A stretch of DNA of 64,000 nucleotides from Hyphomicrobiales bacterium (GTDB taxonomy: Bacteria; Pseudomonadota; Alphaproteobacteria; Rhizobiales; Rhizobiaceae). This document shows, piece by piece, positions 18,229 through 27,688 of this stretch; position 1 is the stretch's first letter; each line of letters starts with the position of its first letter. A program made the position numbers and the translations under genes. The stretch spans positions 230,440-294,439 of the forward strand of contig UBUL01000001.1 of the NCBI GenBank assembly GCA_900468625.1, in the 5' to 3' direction. Under the pieces are notes generated by a model. The model searched no databases, was not told where the DNA came from, and saw only the letters and a list, made by a program, of their open reading frames with translations.

Positions 18229-19239
18229 ATGACTGTAAAAGTAGCCATCAACGGTTTTGGCCGCATCGGCCGTAACGTACTGCGCGCAATCGTCGAATCG
18301 GGACGCACCGACATCGAAGTCGTTGCCATCAACGACCTCGGCCCGGTCGAGACCAACGCTCATCTGCTGCGTTACGATTCCATCCACGGCAAGTTCCCGG
18401 CCGAAGTGAAGGTCGAAGGCGACACGATCATCGTTGGCGGCGGCAAGCCGATCAAGGTCACCGCGATCAAGGATCCGGCAACGCTGCCGCACCGGGAACT
18501 CGGCGTCGACATCGCCATGGAATGCACGGGCATCTTCACGGCCCGCGACAAGGCCGCCGCTCACCTGACGGCCGGCGCCAAGCGCGTCATCGTTTCGGCT
18601 CCTGCCGACGGCGCCGACCTGACCGTCGTTTTCGGCGTCAACCACGACCAGCTCACCAGGGAGCACATGGTCATCTCCAACGCCTCCTGCACCACGAACT
18701 GCCTGGTGCCGGTCGTCAAGGTTCTCGACGACGCCGTCGGCATCGACCACGGCTTCATGACGACAATCCATTCCTACACCGGCGACCAGCCGACGCTCGA
18801 CACCATGCACAAGGACCTGTACCGCGCCCGCGCCGCAGCCCTGTCCATGATCCCGACCTCGACCGGTGCCGCAAAGGCCGTTGGTCTCGTTCTGCCGCAC
18901 CTGAAGGGCAAGCTCGACGGCACCTCGATCCGCGTTCCCACCCCGAACGTCTCGGTTGTCGACTTCAAGTTCGTGGCCAAGAAGGCAACGACGGTCGGCG
19001 AAATCAACGAAGCCATCAAGGCTGCTTCGAACGGCAAGCTGAAGGGCATCCTCGGCTACACCGACGAGCCGCTGGTTTCCCGCGACTTCAACCATGACAG
19101 CCACTCGTCGATCTTCGCGACCGACCAGACCAAGGTCATGGAAGGCAACTTCGTGCGCGTCCTGTCGTGGTACGACAACGAATGGGGCTTCTCCAGCCGC
19201 ATGTCCGACACGGCAGTTGCCTTTGCAAAGCTGATCTGA
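18229..19239 (+). CDS. gap: Type I glyceraldehyde-3-phosphate dehydrogenase
   Basis: 336 residues with the N-terminal [14 protein letters not shown] dinucleotide loop, IND (34-36) at the end of the second strand, the active site SNASCTTNC with nucleophile C154, and WYDNEWGFS near the C-terminus. It catalyses reversible oxidation and phosphorylation of glyceraldehyde 3-phosphate. GGGAGTG precedes the ATG by 8 bases. It lies between tkt and pgk/fba in a central-carbon run, so gluconeogenic or Entner-Doudoroff/pentose-linked use is expected in a rhizobium. Confidence 0.97.
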   Translation: MTVKVAINGFGRIGRNVLRAIVESGRTDIEVVAINDLGPVETNAHLLRYDSIHGKFPAEVKVEGDTIIVGGGKPIKVTAIKDPATLPHRELGVDIAMECTGIFTARDKAAAHLTAGAKRVIVSAPADGADLTVVFGVNHDQLTREHMVISNASCTTNCLVPVVKVLDDAVGIDHGFMTTIHSYTGDQPTLDTMHKDLYRARAAALSMIPTSTGAAKAVGLVLPHLKGKLDGTSIRVPTPNVSVVDFKFVAKKATTVGEINEAIKAASNGKLKGILGYTDEPLVSRDFNHDSHSSIFATDQTKVMEGNFVRVLSWYDNEWGFSSRMSDTAVAFAKLI

Positions 19240-19241
19240 TC

Positions 19242-19826
19242 GTGACCTTCCGCCCGCTCCTTCCGACGACAGTCCGCTGGCGTCCCATGGAAGGAGACGG
19301 GCTGGAGCATCTCACTGTCGCTCCCATCCCTAATGCCGGCGCCGCGGTCATCCGCGCCGCCGGCATTATCATTGGCGGACGCGGCGGCACGCCCTACGGC
19401 GTCTCCTACCGCATAGACTGCTCCGCCGGCTGGGCCGTTCTTTCCTTTTCCGTCGAAACCACCGATGGACGCCGTCTCGCGCTGCTGTCGGACGGCAAGG
19501 GGCATTGGCGCACCGAGGATGGCGAGCCCCTGCCGCAATTCGATGGCTGCATCGATATCGACCTCTACGGCTCGCCCTTCACCAACAGCCTGCCGATCCG
19601 CCGGCTGGAGATGGCCCCGGAAAGCGGAACCGCCAGGCTTTCCATGCTCTATATCCCGTTCGACACTTTCGAGCCGGTACGAGACGGTCAGCACTACGCC
19701 TGCATCGTGCCGGAGAAACTCTATCGCTACGCCGCCGAAGACAGGGATTTCACCGTCGATCTTCCGGTGGACGAGGATGGGCTGGTGATCGACTATCCAA
19801 TCTATTTCAAGCGCGTGGATGTGTGA
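19242..19826 (+). CDS. PF06475-type putative glycolipid-binding protein
   Basis: 194 residues from a GTG at 19242, just 2 bases after the gap stop, so it is translationally linked to gap. The sequence matches the all-beta PF06475 family: RWRPMEGDGLEHLTV, GVSYRIDCSAGWAV, IDIDLYGSPFTNSLPIRRL, MLYIPFDTFEPVRDGQHYAC and a C-terminal YPIYFKRV. There is no signal peptide. Structures of the family suggest lipid or glycolipid binding but no role is established. Its place directly behind gap is shared with relatives as far as I know. Confidence 0.8.
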   Translation: MTFRPLLPTTVRWRPMEGDGLEHLTVAPIPNAGAAVIRAAGIIIGGRGGTPYGVSYRIDCSAGWAVLSFSVETTDGRRLALLSDGKGHWRTEDGEPLPQFDGCIDIDLYGSPFTNSLPIRRLEMAPESGTARLSMLYIPFDTFEPVRDGQHYACIVPEKLYRYAAEDRDFTVDLPVDEDGLVIDYPIYFKRVDV

Positions 19827-20284
19827 GCGGCGGTATCGATACCCTTACTCATTCGGCGCGAGCCTTTCAGTATGGGCCAAAGCATTCATGAGCACTTCAT
19901 CGCTATCCGTGAATTTAAACGTTTCGGGCTGCAGAATGACTTATTGTCAATTTCGAAATGCGTTCTGGGGTTTCAGTAACGCCAATCGCAGTTGCCCTTC
20001 AAAACGCCCCAATCTTTGCCCTCCCTGCCCTGCTATGGTCCAGATTTAACAATAAATTTTGGGTAGGAAGTCTCCGAGGGCATTCTAAGCCGCTTCGCCG
20101 TTCTGGCAAAAGCGCATCACACCATGACGTCGCAGTCGTCAGAGCGGGCTTCGGTCGTAAAGCTTTCCTCTGAATAAGGCCATATTTGCCAATATGGCCG
20201 GCAAGACTGCATCATGGGATGACGAAGGGATTTTCGCATTCCGGGTTTTGGCCCGGCATCGGCGCACGGAAAGGGGAAGACAAG
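19827..20284. other. Intergenic region before the K+/H+ antiporter gene
   Basis: 458 bases without a convincing gene on either strand. It is AT-richer than its surroundings near 19900-20070. The only clear structure is the 9-bp palindrome at 20178-20199. Confidence 0.5.
20178..20199. promoter_or_regulatory. Palindrome upstream of the antiporter gene
   Basis: Perfect inverted repeat GGCCATATT-TGCC-AATATGGCC, with no T tract after it, 86 bases before the GTG start. It could be an operator or a leader hairpin. Confidence 0.4.
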
Positions 20285-22135
20285 GTGGAGGCATTTTACG
20301 TCATCGTGCTGATCAGCACGGTCCTCATTCTCATTGCGGCCTTCTCCAGCCTCCTCGCCTTCCGCTTCGGTGCTCCCTTGCTGCTGCTCTTCCTGATGAT
20401 CGGCCTTGCTGCCGGCACCGACGGCCTCGGCATTGAATTCTCCAACAACTATCTCGCCTATATCCTCGGCTCGCTGGCGCTTGCCATCATCCTCTTCGAT
20501 TCCGGCTATGGCACGCCGATCCAGGCCTTCAAACTTGCTGCCGCACCGGCGCTGACCATTGCCTCCGTCGGCGTCATCGTAACCGCAGCATTGTTCGGCC
20601 TTGCCGCCACCTGGCTGCTTGGCTTCACCTGGCTGCAGGGCCTGCTGCTCGGCTCCATCGTCGCCTCGACGGATGCGGCCGCCGTCTTCTTCCTGCTGCG
20701 TATCGGCGGCATCAATATCCGTGACAAGGTGCGTTCCACGCTGGAAGTCGAATCCGGCACCAACGACCCGATGGCGATCTTCCTGACGCTTGCCCTGGTC
20801 GAGCTTCTCGCAAGCGGCGAAGGCTATGCCGGCATCAATCTCGCCATGCTCGCAACCTTCGTCCAGCAGATGGGGCTCGGCGTCATTCTCGGTCTGCTCG
20901 GCGGCATGATGATCGTCCTGATCGTCGGCCGGCTGGAAACGGATCGTGGCCTGACGCCGATTTTCGTGCTGGCGCTGGCGCTCCTCGTCTTCTCCTTCAC
21001 CGGCGCCGTCGGCGGCAGCGGCTTCCTCGCGGTCTATGTCGCCGGCATCTATGCCGGCAATCGGAAGCTGCCGGCATCCGCCTCGATCAAACGCTTCCAG
21101 GACGGCATGACCTGGCTGGCGCAGATCATCATGTTTCTCGTGCTCGGCCTGCTCGCAACGCCATCGGAATTTCCGGCGATCGCCATTCCTGCCGTGGCGC
21201 TGGCGCTGTTCCTGATCTTCATCGCCCGGCCGATCGCCGTGTGGCTCTGCTTGCTGCCCTTCGACTACACACAGCGGGAGACCGGCTTCGTCGCCTGGGT
21301 CGGCCTGCGCGGCGCAGTCTCCATTCTTCTGGCGATCATGCCGATACTCGGCAATCTGCAGTCGGGCCAAACCTATTTCAACGTCGCCTTCATCGTGGTG
21401 CTGGTGTCGCTGCTCGTCCAGGGCTGGACCATCAAACCGATGGCACGTCGCCTCGGCCTCATCGTTCCCCCGCGCATGGGGGCGATCGACAAGGTCGAAG
21501 TTGATCTGCCTGGTACCGTCAACCACGAGCTTCTCTCCTATCGCGTCGTGAAAGACAGTCCGGTTCTGCGCGGCGAACGCATTCCCCGCTGGGCCACGCC
21601 TTCGCTCGTCGTGCGCGACGGCAAATCCATGCGCTATCAATATGCCGGCCGCCTGCGCGAAAGCGATATCGTCTATCTTTTCGTCTCCCCCAACTATTCG
21701 CGCCTGCTCGACCGCATCTTCGCCAGCCGCGCGCCGGTCGATCCGGATGATGCCGAATTCTTCGGCGCTTTCTCGATCTCGCCGCTGCGTCCAGCCGCAG
21801 ATCTCGATGCCGCCTATGGACCAGGATTGCTGAGCGAACAGGAGAAGGGCCTCACGATAGCCGAACTCATGCGCCATCGGCTGGGCGGCAAGGCTGATTA
21901 TGCCGATCGCGTTCGTCTGGGCGAGATCATCCTCATCGTCCGCGACCTCGACGAGAACGACCATATCCAGTCCGTCGGCATGTCGCTGGAAGCGGTGGAA
22001 CCGCCCGTCATCCTGCCGATCTTCATCAATCTCCATGATATCCTGCAGGGCATCCGCGCATACGTGCACAAACGCCGCGAGCGCGCGGACGAAACAGTCT
22101 CGGGCGATTCGACGACGGGCAAGAACGACGCCTGA
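20285..22135 (+). CDS. Potassium/proton antiporter (NhaP2/CvrA type)
   Basis: 616 residues. About 12-13 hydrophobic segments occupy residues 1-395 (CPA1 fold: FLMIGLAAGTDG, SIVASTDAAAVF, ESGTNDPMAI with the ND pair, GLRGAVSILLA). A cytosolic part follows with a TrkA-C-like domain (about 430-500: VDLPGTVNHELLSYRV) and a CorC/CvrA-type tail. The family expels K+ in exchange for H+. The GTG at 20285 is preceded by AAGGGGAAGA; upstream frame residues are not membrane-like. It interrupts the gap-pgk carbon cluster. Confidence 0.9.
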   Translation: MEAFYVIVLISTVLILIAAFSSLLAFRFGAPLLLLFLMIGLAAGTDGLGIEFSNNYLAYILGSLALAIILFDSGYGTPIQAFKLAAAPALTIASVGVIVTAALFGLAATWLLGFTWLQGLLLGSIVASTDAAAVFFLLRIGGINIRDKVRSTLEVESGTNDPMAIFLTLALVELLASGEGYAGINLAMLATFVQQMGLGVILGLLGGMMIVLIVGRLETDRGLTPIFVLALALLVFSFTGAVGGSGFLAVYVAGIYAGNRKLPASASIKRFQDGMTWLAQIIMFLVLGLLATPSEFPAIAIPAVALALFLIFIARPIAVWLCLLPFDYTQRETGFVAWVGLRGAVSILLAIMPILGNLQSGQTYFNVAFIVVLVSLLVQGWTIKPMARRLGLIVPPRMGAIDKVEVDLPGTVNHELLSYRVVKDSPVLRGERIPRWATPSLVVRDGKSMRYQYAGRLRESDIVYLFVSPNYSRLLDRIFASRAPVDPDDAEFFGAFSISPLRPAADLDAAYGPGLLSEQEKGLTIAELMRHRLGGKADYADRVRLGEIILIVRDLDENDHIQSVGMSLEAVEPPVILPIFINLHDILQGIRAYVHKRRERADETVSGDSTTGKNDA

Positions 22136-22142
22136 ATGCCTT

Positions 22143-22250
22143 GAGCCGGATGATTTCAGGTCTGTTCGACCTGAAATCATCCGGCTCCAAATCAAAAGGT
22201 GAGAGCGGGATGTCGTCCGAAAACCGCTCACACTTTTCGGCATCCCGCTC
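22143..22250. repeat. RIME1-like palindromic element
   Basis: Two adjacent palindromes. The first has perfect 20-bp arms beginning GAGCCGGATGATTTCAGGTC with a 5-base loop (22143-22187). The second has arms GAGCGGGATG/CATCCCGCTC enclosing CCGAAAA/TTTTCGG (22203-22250). This two-palindrome design of about 108 bases matches the Rhizobium-specific intergenic mosaic element type 1. A second copy is at 25140-25255. Confidence 0.8.
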
Positions 22251-22253
22251 GAG

Positions 22254-22350
22254 AGCAACTCCAGGAAAAACGTGCAACGGTTTGCGTTCGGAATGGAGAA
22301 AAATTAAAGGAACGGAATGCTTCAGCGCGCCGATGAAACGCTGAACCGTC
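22254..22350. repeat. Second RIME-type repeat unit adjoining the first
   Basis: Contains the pieces CCAGGAAAAACGTGCAACGG, GCGTTCGGAATG and AAACGCTGAACC that recur at 24871-24964 and, in more complete form, at 48531-48633. It looks like a decayed copy of the second family of intergenic palindromes. Confidence 0.5.
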
Positions 22351-22417
22351 CTTGCGTCTCCGATCATCCGTAGTATGGTCGGCGCGCTTCACGCCACCAA
22401 CAATATTGGATCCTCCC

Positions 22418-23620
22418 ATGGCAGCCTTCAAAACCCTCGACGATCTCACCGACATCACCGGCAAGCGCGTGCTCGTCCGCGTCGACCTCAACGTGCCGGT
22501 CAAGGATGGCAAGGTCACCGATGCGACCCGCATCGAACGTGTCGCTCCGACGATTCTCGAACTGTCCGAAAAGGGCGCCAAGGTCATCCTGCTTGCCCAT
22601 TTCGGCCGCCCGAAGGACGGCCCTTCCCCGGATCTTTCCCTTGGCCTTATCGTGCCGGCCGTCGAGGAGGTTCTGGATCATGCCGTTCTCTTCGCCTCGG
22701 ATTGCATCGGCGCCCCGGCATCAGACGCCGTTGCCAAGATGAACAACGGCGACATTCTGCTGCTTGAAAACACTCGCTTCCACAAGGAAGAAGAAAAGAA
22801 CGACGCAGCCTTCACCAAAGCGCTCGCCGCCAATGGCGATATCTACGTCAACGACGCCTTCTCCGCTGCGCACCGCGCCCATTCTTCGACCGAAGGCCTC
22901 GCCCGACTGTTGCCGGCCTATGCCGGCCGCACGATGCAGGCGGAGCTCGAAGCCCTTGAAAAGGGTCTGGGCAATCCGGTCCGTCCGGTCGTTGCTATCG
23001 TCGGCGGCGCCAAGGTTTCCACGAAGATCGACCTTCTGATGAACCTCGTGAAGAAGGTCGATGCGCTTGTCATCGGCGGCGGCATGGCCAACACCTTCCT
23101 CGCCGCCCGCGGCACCAATGTCGGCAAGTCGCTCTGCGAGCATGATCTCGCCGATACCGCCAAGCAGATCATGATCGAAGCCGCCTCCTCCGGCTGCGCG
23201 ATCGTTCTGCCGGAAGACGGCGTTGTCGCCCGCGAGTTCAAGGCCGGCGCCGACAATGAAGTCGTCGCCATCGAAGCCATTCCGGCCGATGCCATGGTGC
23301 TCGATGTCGGCCCGAAGTCGGTCGAGGCCATCAAGAATTGGATCGGCCGCGCCACGACGCTGGTCTGGAACGGCCCGCTCGGCGCCTTCGAAATCACACC
23401 CTTCGATGCAGCGACCGTCGCGGCTGCCAAATATGCCGCCGAATGCACCAAGGCCGGCAAGCTGACCTCCGTCGCCGGCGGCGGCGACACCGTTTCCGCG
23501 CTCAACCATGCCGGCGTTGCCGATGACTTCACCTATGTCTCGACAGCCGGCGGCGCCTTCCTCGAATGGATGGAAGGCAAGGTCCTGCCGGGCGTCGCCG
23601 TCCTGCAGGCCGGCAAGTAA
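22418..23620 (+). CDS. pgk: Phosphoglycerate kinase
   Basis: 400 residues. The N-terminal RVDLNVP (21-27) substrate strand, the HFGRPK loop, [13 protein letters not shown], the GGAKVSTKI nucleotide-domain strand, the GNGG-equivalent region (WNGPLGAFE) and the C-terminal [12 protein letters not shown] glycine-rich loop are all present. It makes ATP from 1,3-bisphosphoglycerate, or runs in reverse in gluconeogenesis. ATG 22418 ([10 protein letters not shown]) is the family start. RIME repeats occupy the gap upstream and a terminator follows. Confidence 0.97.
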   Translation: MAAFKTLDDLTDITGKRVLVRVDLNVPVKDGKVTDATRIERVAPTILELSEKGAKVILLAHFGRPKDGPSPDLSLGLIVPAVEEVLDHAVLFASDCIGAPASDAVAKMNNGDILLLENTRFHKEEEKNDAAFTKALAANGDIYVNDAFSAAHRAHSSTEGLARLLPAYAGRTMQAELEALEKGLGNPVRPVVAIVGGAKVSTKIDLLMNLVKKVDALVIGGGMANTFLAARGTNVGKSLCEHDLADTAKQIMIEAASSGCAIVLPEDGVVAREFKAGADNEVVAIEAIPADAMVLDVGPKSVEAIKNWIGRATTLVWNGPLGAFEITPFDAATVAAAKYAAECTKAGKLTSVAGGGDTVSALNHAGVADDFTYVSTAGGAFLEWMEGKVLPGVAVLQAGK

Positions 23621-23646
23621 GCAAGCCTTACAGCTATGAACCGCAG

Positions 23647-23677
23647 AGCCGCGAAAGCTAGATCTTTCGCGGCTTTT
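23647..23677 (+). terminator. Terminator of pgk
   Basis: 11-bp perfect arms AGCCGCGAAAG/CTTTCGCGGCT with a 6-base loop, followed by TTTTCC, 26 bases past the stop. Confidence 0.85.
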
Positions 23678-23832
23678 CCATGGATGCTAGGATCATATGC
23701 AAGACTTTCAAACGGTTGAAATCATTTCAATCGTTTCAATTAGTTAGCCTGCCATTTCCCTCCTTCTACACTTCTGTTATCGCCGATCTATATTGTTCTT
23801 GACGCCGACTGAAATCGCCTTGGAGAAACAAA

Positions 23833-24858
23833 ATGAGCGAACGAATTGAAGACATTGCCGTAAAGATGGTTGCCGGTGGCAAGGGCCTCCTGGCGGCGGA
23901 CGAGTCCACCGCCACGATCAAGAAGCGTTTCGACACTATCTCTCTCGTATCCACGGAAGAGAGCCGCCGCGACTATCGCGAAATGCTCTTTCGCTCCGAC
24001 GACGCAATGCGGAAGTACATCTCCGGGGTCATCCTCTATGAGGAAACCCTCTTCCAGAAGGCTGCGAACGGCACGCCTTTCGTTGACATCATCAAGGCTG
24101 CAGACAGCATCCCCGGCATCAAAGTCGACGTCGGCGCCAAGCCGCTGGCCGGCTTCCCCGGCGAAACCGTCACCGAAGGTCTCGACGGCCTTGCCGATCG
24201 CCTGGCGAAATATTATGAGGCCGGCGCCCGCTTCGCCAAGTGGCGCGGCGTGATCGCCGTTTCCGACACGCTGCCGACCTTCGGCGCCATCAAGGCCAAC
24301 GCTCACGCGCTCGCCCGCTACGCCGCTCTTTGCCAGCAGGCCAAGATCGTCCCGATCGTCGAACCGGAAGTGCTGATGGATGGCGAGCCCGGCACGCAGA
24401 GCCTCGACCGCAGCGAAGAAGTTACCCGCTGGACGCTGCAGGTCGTCTTCCAGGAGCTCGCGGAAGCCCGCATCAATCTCGAAGGCATGATCCTGAAGCC
24501 GAGCATGGTTATCGACGGCAAGAAGGTCCGCAAGGCTTCCGTCGAACAGGTCGCCGAGCGTACCGTCAAGGTTCTGAAGGAAACCGTTCCTTCCGCCGTT
24601 CCCGGCATCGCCTTCCTCTCCGGCGGCCAGTCCACCGAAGAGGCGACCGCGCATCTCTCCGCCATCAACTCCGGCCATGATCTGCCCTGGCATGTGACCT
24701 TCTCTTACGGGCGCGCCCTGCAGGACAGCGCACTGAAGGCATGGGGCGGCAAGCCGGAAAACGTCGCCGCCGGCCAGCGCGCCTTCACCCATCGCGCCGA
24801 GATGAATTATCTTGCCGCCAAGGGGAACTGGACGAAGGATCGCGAACAGGCTGCCTGA
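23833..24858 (+). CDS. fba: Class I fructose-bisphosphate aldolase
   Basis: 341 residues, Schiff-base type. AADEST (21-26), KWRGV (K136) and the Schiff-base lysine K222 in EGMILKPSM are present, as are EPEV (177-180) and the C-terminal SGGQSTEEAT phosphate-binding loop. It cleaves fructose 1,6-bisphosphate without a metal. Class I enzymes of this kind occur in rhizobia downstream of pgk. GGAG precedes the ATG. A strong terminator follows at 24979. Confidence 0.95.
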   Translation: MSERIEDIAVKMVAGGKGLLAADESTATIKKRFDTISLVSTEESRRDYREMLFRSDDAMRKYISGVILYEETLFQKAANGTPFVDIIKAADSIPGIKVDVGAKPLAGFPGETVTEGLDGLADRLAKYYEAGARFAKWRGVIAVSDTLPTFGAIKANAHALARYAALCQQAKIVPIVEPEVLMDGEPGTQSLDRSEEVTRWTLQVVFQELAEARINLEGMILKPSMVIDGKKVRKASVEQVAERTVKVLKETVPSAVPGIAFLSGGQSTEEATAHLSAINSGHDLPWHVTFSYGRALQDSALKAWGGKPENVAAGQRAFTHRAEMNYLAAKGNWTKDREQAA

Positions 24859-24870
24859 TTTCAGCTGGGG

Positions 24871-24964
24871 TTTCAGGAAAAGTGCGCAGCGGTTTCTGTC
24901 AGGAATTGCGTGGAAACGAAGGATAGAGCGGTTCAATGACCCCATGAAAAGCTGAATCGCTCTG
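24871..24964. repeat. Decayed RIME-type repeat
   Basis: Carries TTCAGGAAAAGTGCGCAGCG and TAGAGCGGTTCA, which recur in other intergenic units of this window (22254-22350, 48531-48633). The palindromic arms are only partly preserved. Confidence 0.45.
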
Positions 24965-24978
24965 GCATTCGAATGAGC

Positions 24979-25013
24979 AAAAGCTCTGGTCGCATTGCGA
25001 CCAGAGCTTTTTG
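24979..25013 (+). terminator. Terminator of fba
   Basis: Perfect 15-bp arms AAAAGCTCTGGTCGC/GCGACCAGAGCTTTT with a 3-base loop and trailing T residues. Its symmetry allows it to work from both sides. Confidence 0.85.
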
Positions 25014-25139
25014 CATTTGGGCAATAGCCGAGCGAGCATTCAGAACGGAGCAAGCCGCATCTGTCACAATGGCAAGAACAGGTTTGCTGTGATATCGGAA
25101 AACAAGCCATGTCACATGGATGTTACGAAAGCGCGGCAC

Positions 25140-25255
25140 TAGAGCCGGATGATTTCAAGTCTGTTCGGCCTGAAATCTGAATCCGCTCTAGAAACAAAGA
25201 AGTAGAGCATGATGTCGTCCGAAAACCGATCATACTTTTCGGCATCATGCTCTAG
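25140..25255. repeat. RIME1-like palindromic element, second copy
   Basis: Same order as the copy at 22143: AGAGCCGGATGATTTCAAGT... with imperfect first palindrome, then GAGCATGATGTCGTCCG... closing with CGGCATCATGCTCTA. The arms are more diverged than in the first copy. It lies just upstream of the serine hydrolase gene. Confidence 0.75.
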
Positions 25256-25297
25256 GTGCTCCACTTGTAATAAAGGGCGAAATAGAGGGGTTGCCAT

Positions 25298-26560
25298 ATG
25301 CTTGCTTGGCGCAATTTTATAGCCGTTTTTGCTATAGTATTAGTTGCTCAAATAGATATTGTGCGCTCCCAACAGTTGCAGACGGCCGTTCCCATCTTTT
25401 CGTCGACCGGACCAGATGCAGAGGCTTACGGTCAGAAACTCGGATATCCCGTCGGTCTGCCGCTTAGCGAACAACGCAACATGATCGGCAACTTCAGCCA
25501 CGCCGACCAGCTTGCGCCAACACACACCATCGCCGCCGCCGAGCATCCGCTACCGCTCTTACGCGCCCCATCCGAGATTTCGGTCAAGTTCACGTTCGGC
25601 ACGGAAACCGCCTCTTTGCCGAAATATCTCGACACCAACCCCACTACGGGATTGCTGATTGCCCGCAACGACACGATCCTGTTCGAACACTACCAATATG
25701 GCCGCATCGACCGCGACCGGCTTGTCTCGCAATCCATGGCGAAAACCTTGACCGGCATGATGATCGGAATTGCGATCTCCGAAGGTTCCATCCACTCGAT
25801 CGACGATACCGTTGAGACCTATGTGCCGGAGCTGAAAGGCACGGAGATGGGCGGCACGCCGATCCGCGCATTGCTGCATATGGCCTCCGGCATCGCCTTC
25901 ACCGAGAACTTCGGCAATCCCGACGACAACATTCATCTCAGCAACTCATTGCTTGGACCGGAAAAGCTCGACCCCATTACGGCCGTATCGCGGTTCAACA
26001 AGCGGGTCGCGCCTCCCGATACGGTATGGCATTACAGCAATCTCGATACCGAAGGGCTGAGCCTGGTCCTGACCCACGCCACGCATATGAGCATGTCGGA
26101 CTATCTCCAGACCCGCATATGGCAACCGATGGGCGCGGAAGCCAGCGCAAATTGGCAGGTCGACGGCACAGGCCAGGAAGTCGGTTACTGCTGCTTCAGC
26201 GCGACGCTTCGCGACTATGCCCGCTTTGGACTGCTGCTCGCTCATGACGGTGCCTTGAACGGCCGGCAGATCATACCCCGCCAATGGCTGCTGGATGCGA
26301 CGCAGCCGGTTACGCAAGGCTCATTCCTCGCAGTCGATCACGAGAAGAATCCCTGGGGCTATGGCTATCAAACCTGGCTCATGCCCGGTCCACGCCGAAC
26401 GTTTTTTCTGGACGGCCGGGCAGGCCAGCGCATTCTCGTCGATCCAACGACACATTTGGTCCTCGTGCACACTGCGGTACGCGCGAAACCGGGCGATGCA
26501 GGCAGTGCCGAATTGGTCGAGCTCTGGTCCAGCGTGCTCAAGCAGTTCCAGAGCAATTGA
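25298..26560 (+). CDS. Exported serine hydrolase, class C beta-lactamase-like
   Basis: 420 residues with an N-terminal hydrophobic signal (about 1-24). The penicilloyl-serine transferase fold is marked by SMAK (S146, K149), YSN (Y246-N248) and a C-terminal DGRAGQRI segment in the place of the KTG box. Such proteins act as esterases, amidases or peptidases on the envelope and seldom as true beta-lactamases. It stands alone between the aldolase and phzF genes, on the same strand. The ATG at 25298 is preceded by a weak AGAGGGG. The substrate is unknown. Confidence 0.85.
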   Translation: MLAWRNFIAVFAIVLVAQIDIVRSQQLQTAVPIFSSTGPDAEAYGQKLGYPVGLPLSEQRNMIGNFSHADQLAPTHTIAAAEHPLPLLRAPSEISVKFTFGTETASLPKYLDTNPTTGLLIARNDTILFEHYQYGRIDRDRLVSQSMAKTLTGMMIGIAISEGSIHSIDDTVETYVPELKGTEMGGTPIRALLHMASGIAFTENFGNPDDNIHLSNSLLGPEKLDPITAVSRFNKRVAPPDTVWHYSNLDTEGLSLVLTHATHMSMSDYLQTRIWQPMGAEASANWQVDGTGQEVGYCCFSATLRDYARFGLLLAHDGALNGRQIIPRQWLLDATQPVTQGSFLAVDHEKNPWGYGYQTWLMPGPRRTFFLDGRAGQRILVDPTTHLVLVHTAVRAKPGDAGSAELVELWSSVLKQFQSN

Positions 26561-26722
26561 AGTAATCCCGATGCGTGCCGCAGACTTGCAGGACGCGACG
26601 TAAAGGGCACTGCTCCCAAAGAGGTCGCTGGCGAACTTGTCACCGGCACAAGTTCCCGCTTCCAGGTTCGGCCGGGCAGCGGCTAAATCCTGACAGTTCG
26701 ACTAAAACTGCCGGGAACCGCC

Positions 26723-27640
26723 ATGAATACCGTCGCCTATGTCACCGTCGACGTCTTCACATCCGAACGCTTCGTCGGCAATCCCTTAGCCGTCATTCCG
26801 GACGCCCGCGGCCTGAGCAGCGAGGCCATGCAGAAGATCGCGGCCGAATTCTGCTATTCGGAAACGACATTCGTGTTGCCGCCGGAAAACCCGGAGCATA
26901 CAGCCCGCGTCCGCATCTTTACACCGACGGCAGAAATCCCCTTCGCCGGCCACCCCAATGTCGGCACTGCTTTCGTCCTCGGCCAGCAGCAAGTGATCTT
27001 CGGAAAACCCACCGGCGACTGGCTGACCTTCGAAGAGGATGCCGGGCTCGTGGAGATAACCTTGTTGCGCAATGGTAGCGATGTTGCAGGCGCAAGCATT
27101 CGCGCGCCGGGCAAGCTCACGATCGGCGAGACCATTGCCGACGAGCTGATTGCCGCCTGCGTGCAGATCGACCCGCAATCGATCCGCCATGCAACCCACG
27201 CGCCGGTCTTCGCATCGGTCGGTCTGCCCTTCGCCTTTGCGGAACTGGACAGCCTCGAAACGCTCGGCAAGGCACGGCCGAATGCCGCCATTTTTGCCGA
27301 GGCGGCCGCCCGGCACAAGGAAGACAAGACCGGCTTCTCGCTCTTTCTCTACGTGCGCTCCCCTGAAAACCCGTGGGCTATCCGCGGCCGCATGTTTGCC
27401 CCGCTCGACAATGTGACGGAAGACCCGGCAACCGGCAGCGCCTCCGCCGCACTCGGCGCCTATCTGACCTCCCTGCTCCCCGCGCAGGATGCGGAGGTGA
27501 AAATCGCCATCGAACAGGGTGTGGAGATGGGAAGACGCAGCACTATCGGCGTCGATGTCCGGAAATCTGCGGGCACGGTAAACGAAGTCTTGCTGTCGGG
27601 CAGCAGCATCTGCGTCATGCGCGGGGAGATCCGGCTTTAG
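26723..27640 (+). CDS. PhzF-family isomerase/epimerase
   Basis: 305 residues, two-domain diaminopimelate-epimerase-like fold. DVFTSERFVGNPLAV (10-24), the catalytic Glu E47 in CYSETTF, IPFAGHPNVGTAF and DPATGSASAALGAYL are all present. The family includes PhzF of phenazine synthesis, but most members, including those in rhizobia without phenazine genes, have unknown substrates. No phenazine genes are nearby. It stands alone behind the serine hydrolase gene. Confidence 0.9.
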   Translation: MNTVAYVTVDVFTSERFVGNPLAVIPDARGLSSEAMQKIAAEFCYSETTFVLPPENPEHTARVRIFTPTAEIPFAGHPNVGTAFVLGQQQVIFGKPTGDWLTFEEDAGLVEITLLRNGSDVAGASIRAPGKLTIGETIADELIAACVQIDPQSIRHATHAPVFASVGLPFAFAELDSLETLGKARPNAAIFAEAAARHKEDKTGFSLFLYVRSPENPWAIRGRMFAPLDNVTEDPATGSASAALGAYLTSLLPAQDAEVKIAIEQGVEMGRRSTIGVDVRKSAGTVNEVLLSGSSICVMRGEIRL

Positions 27641-27688
27641 GTAGACGCGTGTGACGGGCTTGAAGTCCCGAATCCTGGCTCAAATGCG

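Noticed and set aside
22143..25255. CRISPR-like repeats
   Set aside because: The repeats are few, palindromic, irregularly spaced and diverged, and lack spacers. They fit RIME-type elements.
26723..27640. Phenazine biosynthesis via PhzF
   Set aside because: Only the PhzF-fold gene is present. No phzA/B/D/E/G genes are in the window, and most PhzF-family members are not in phenazine synthesis.
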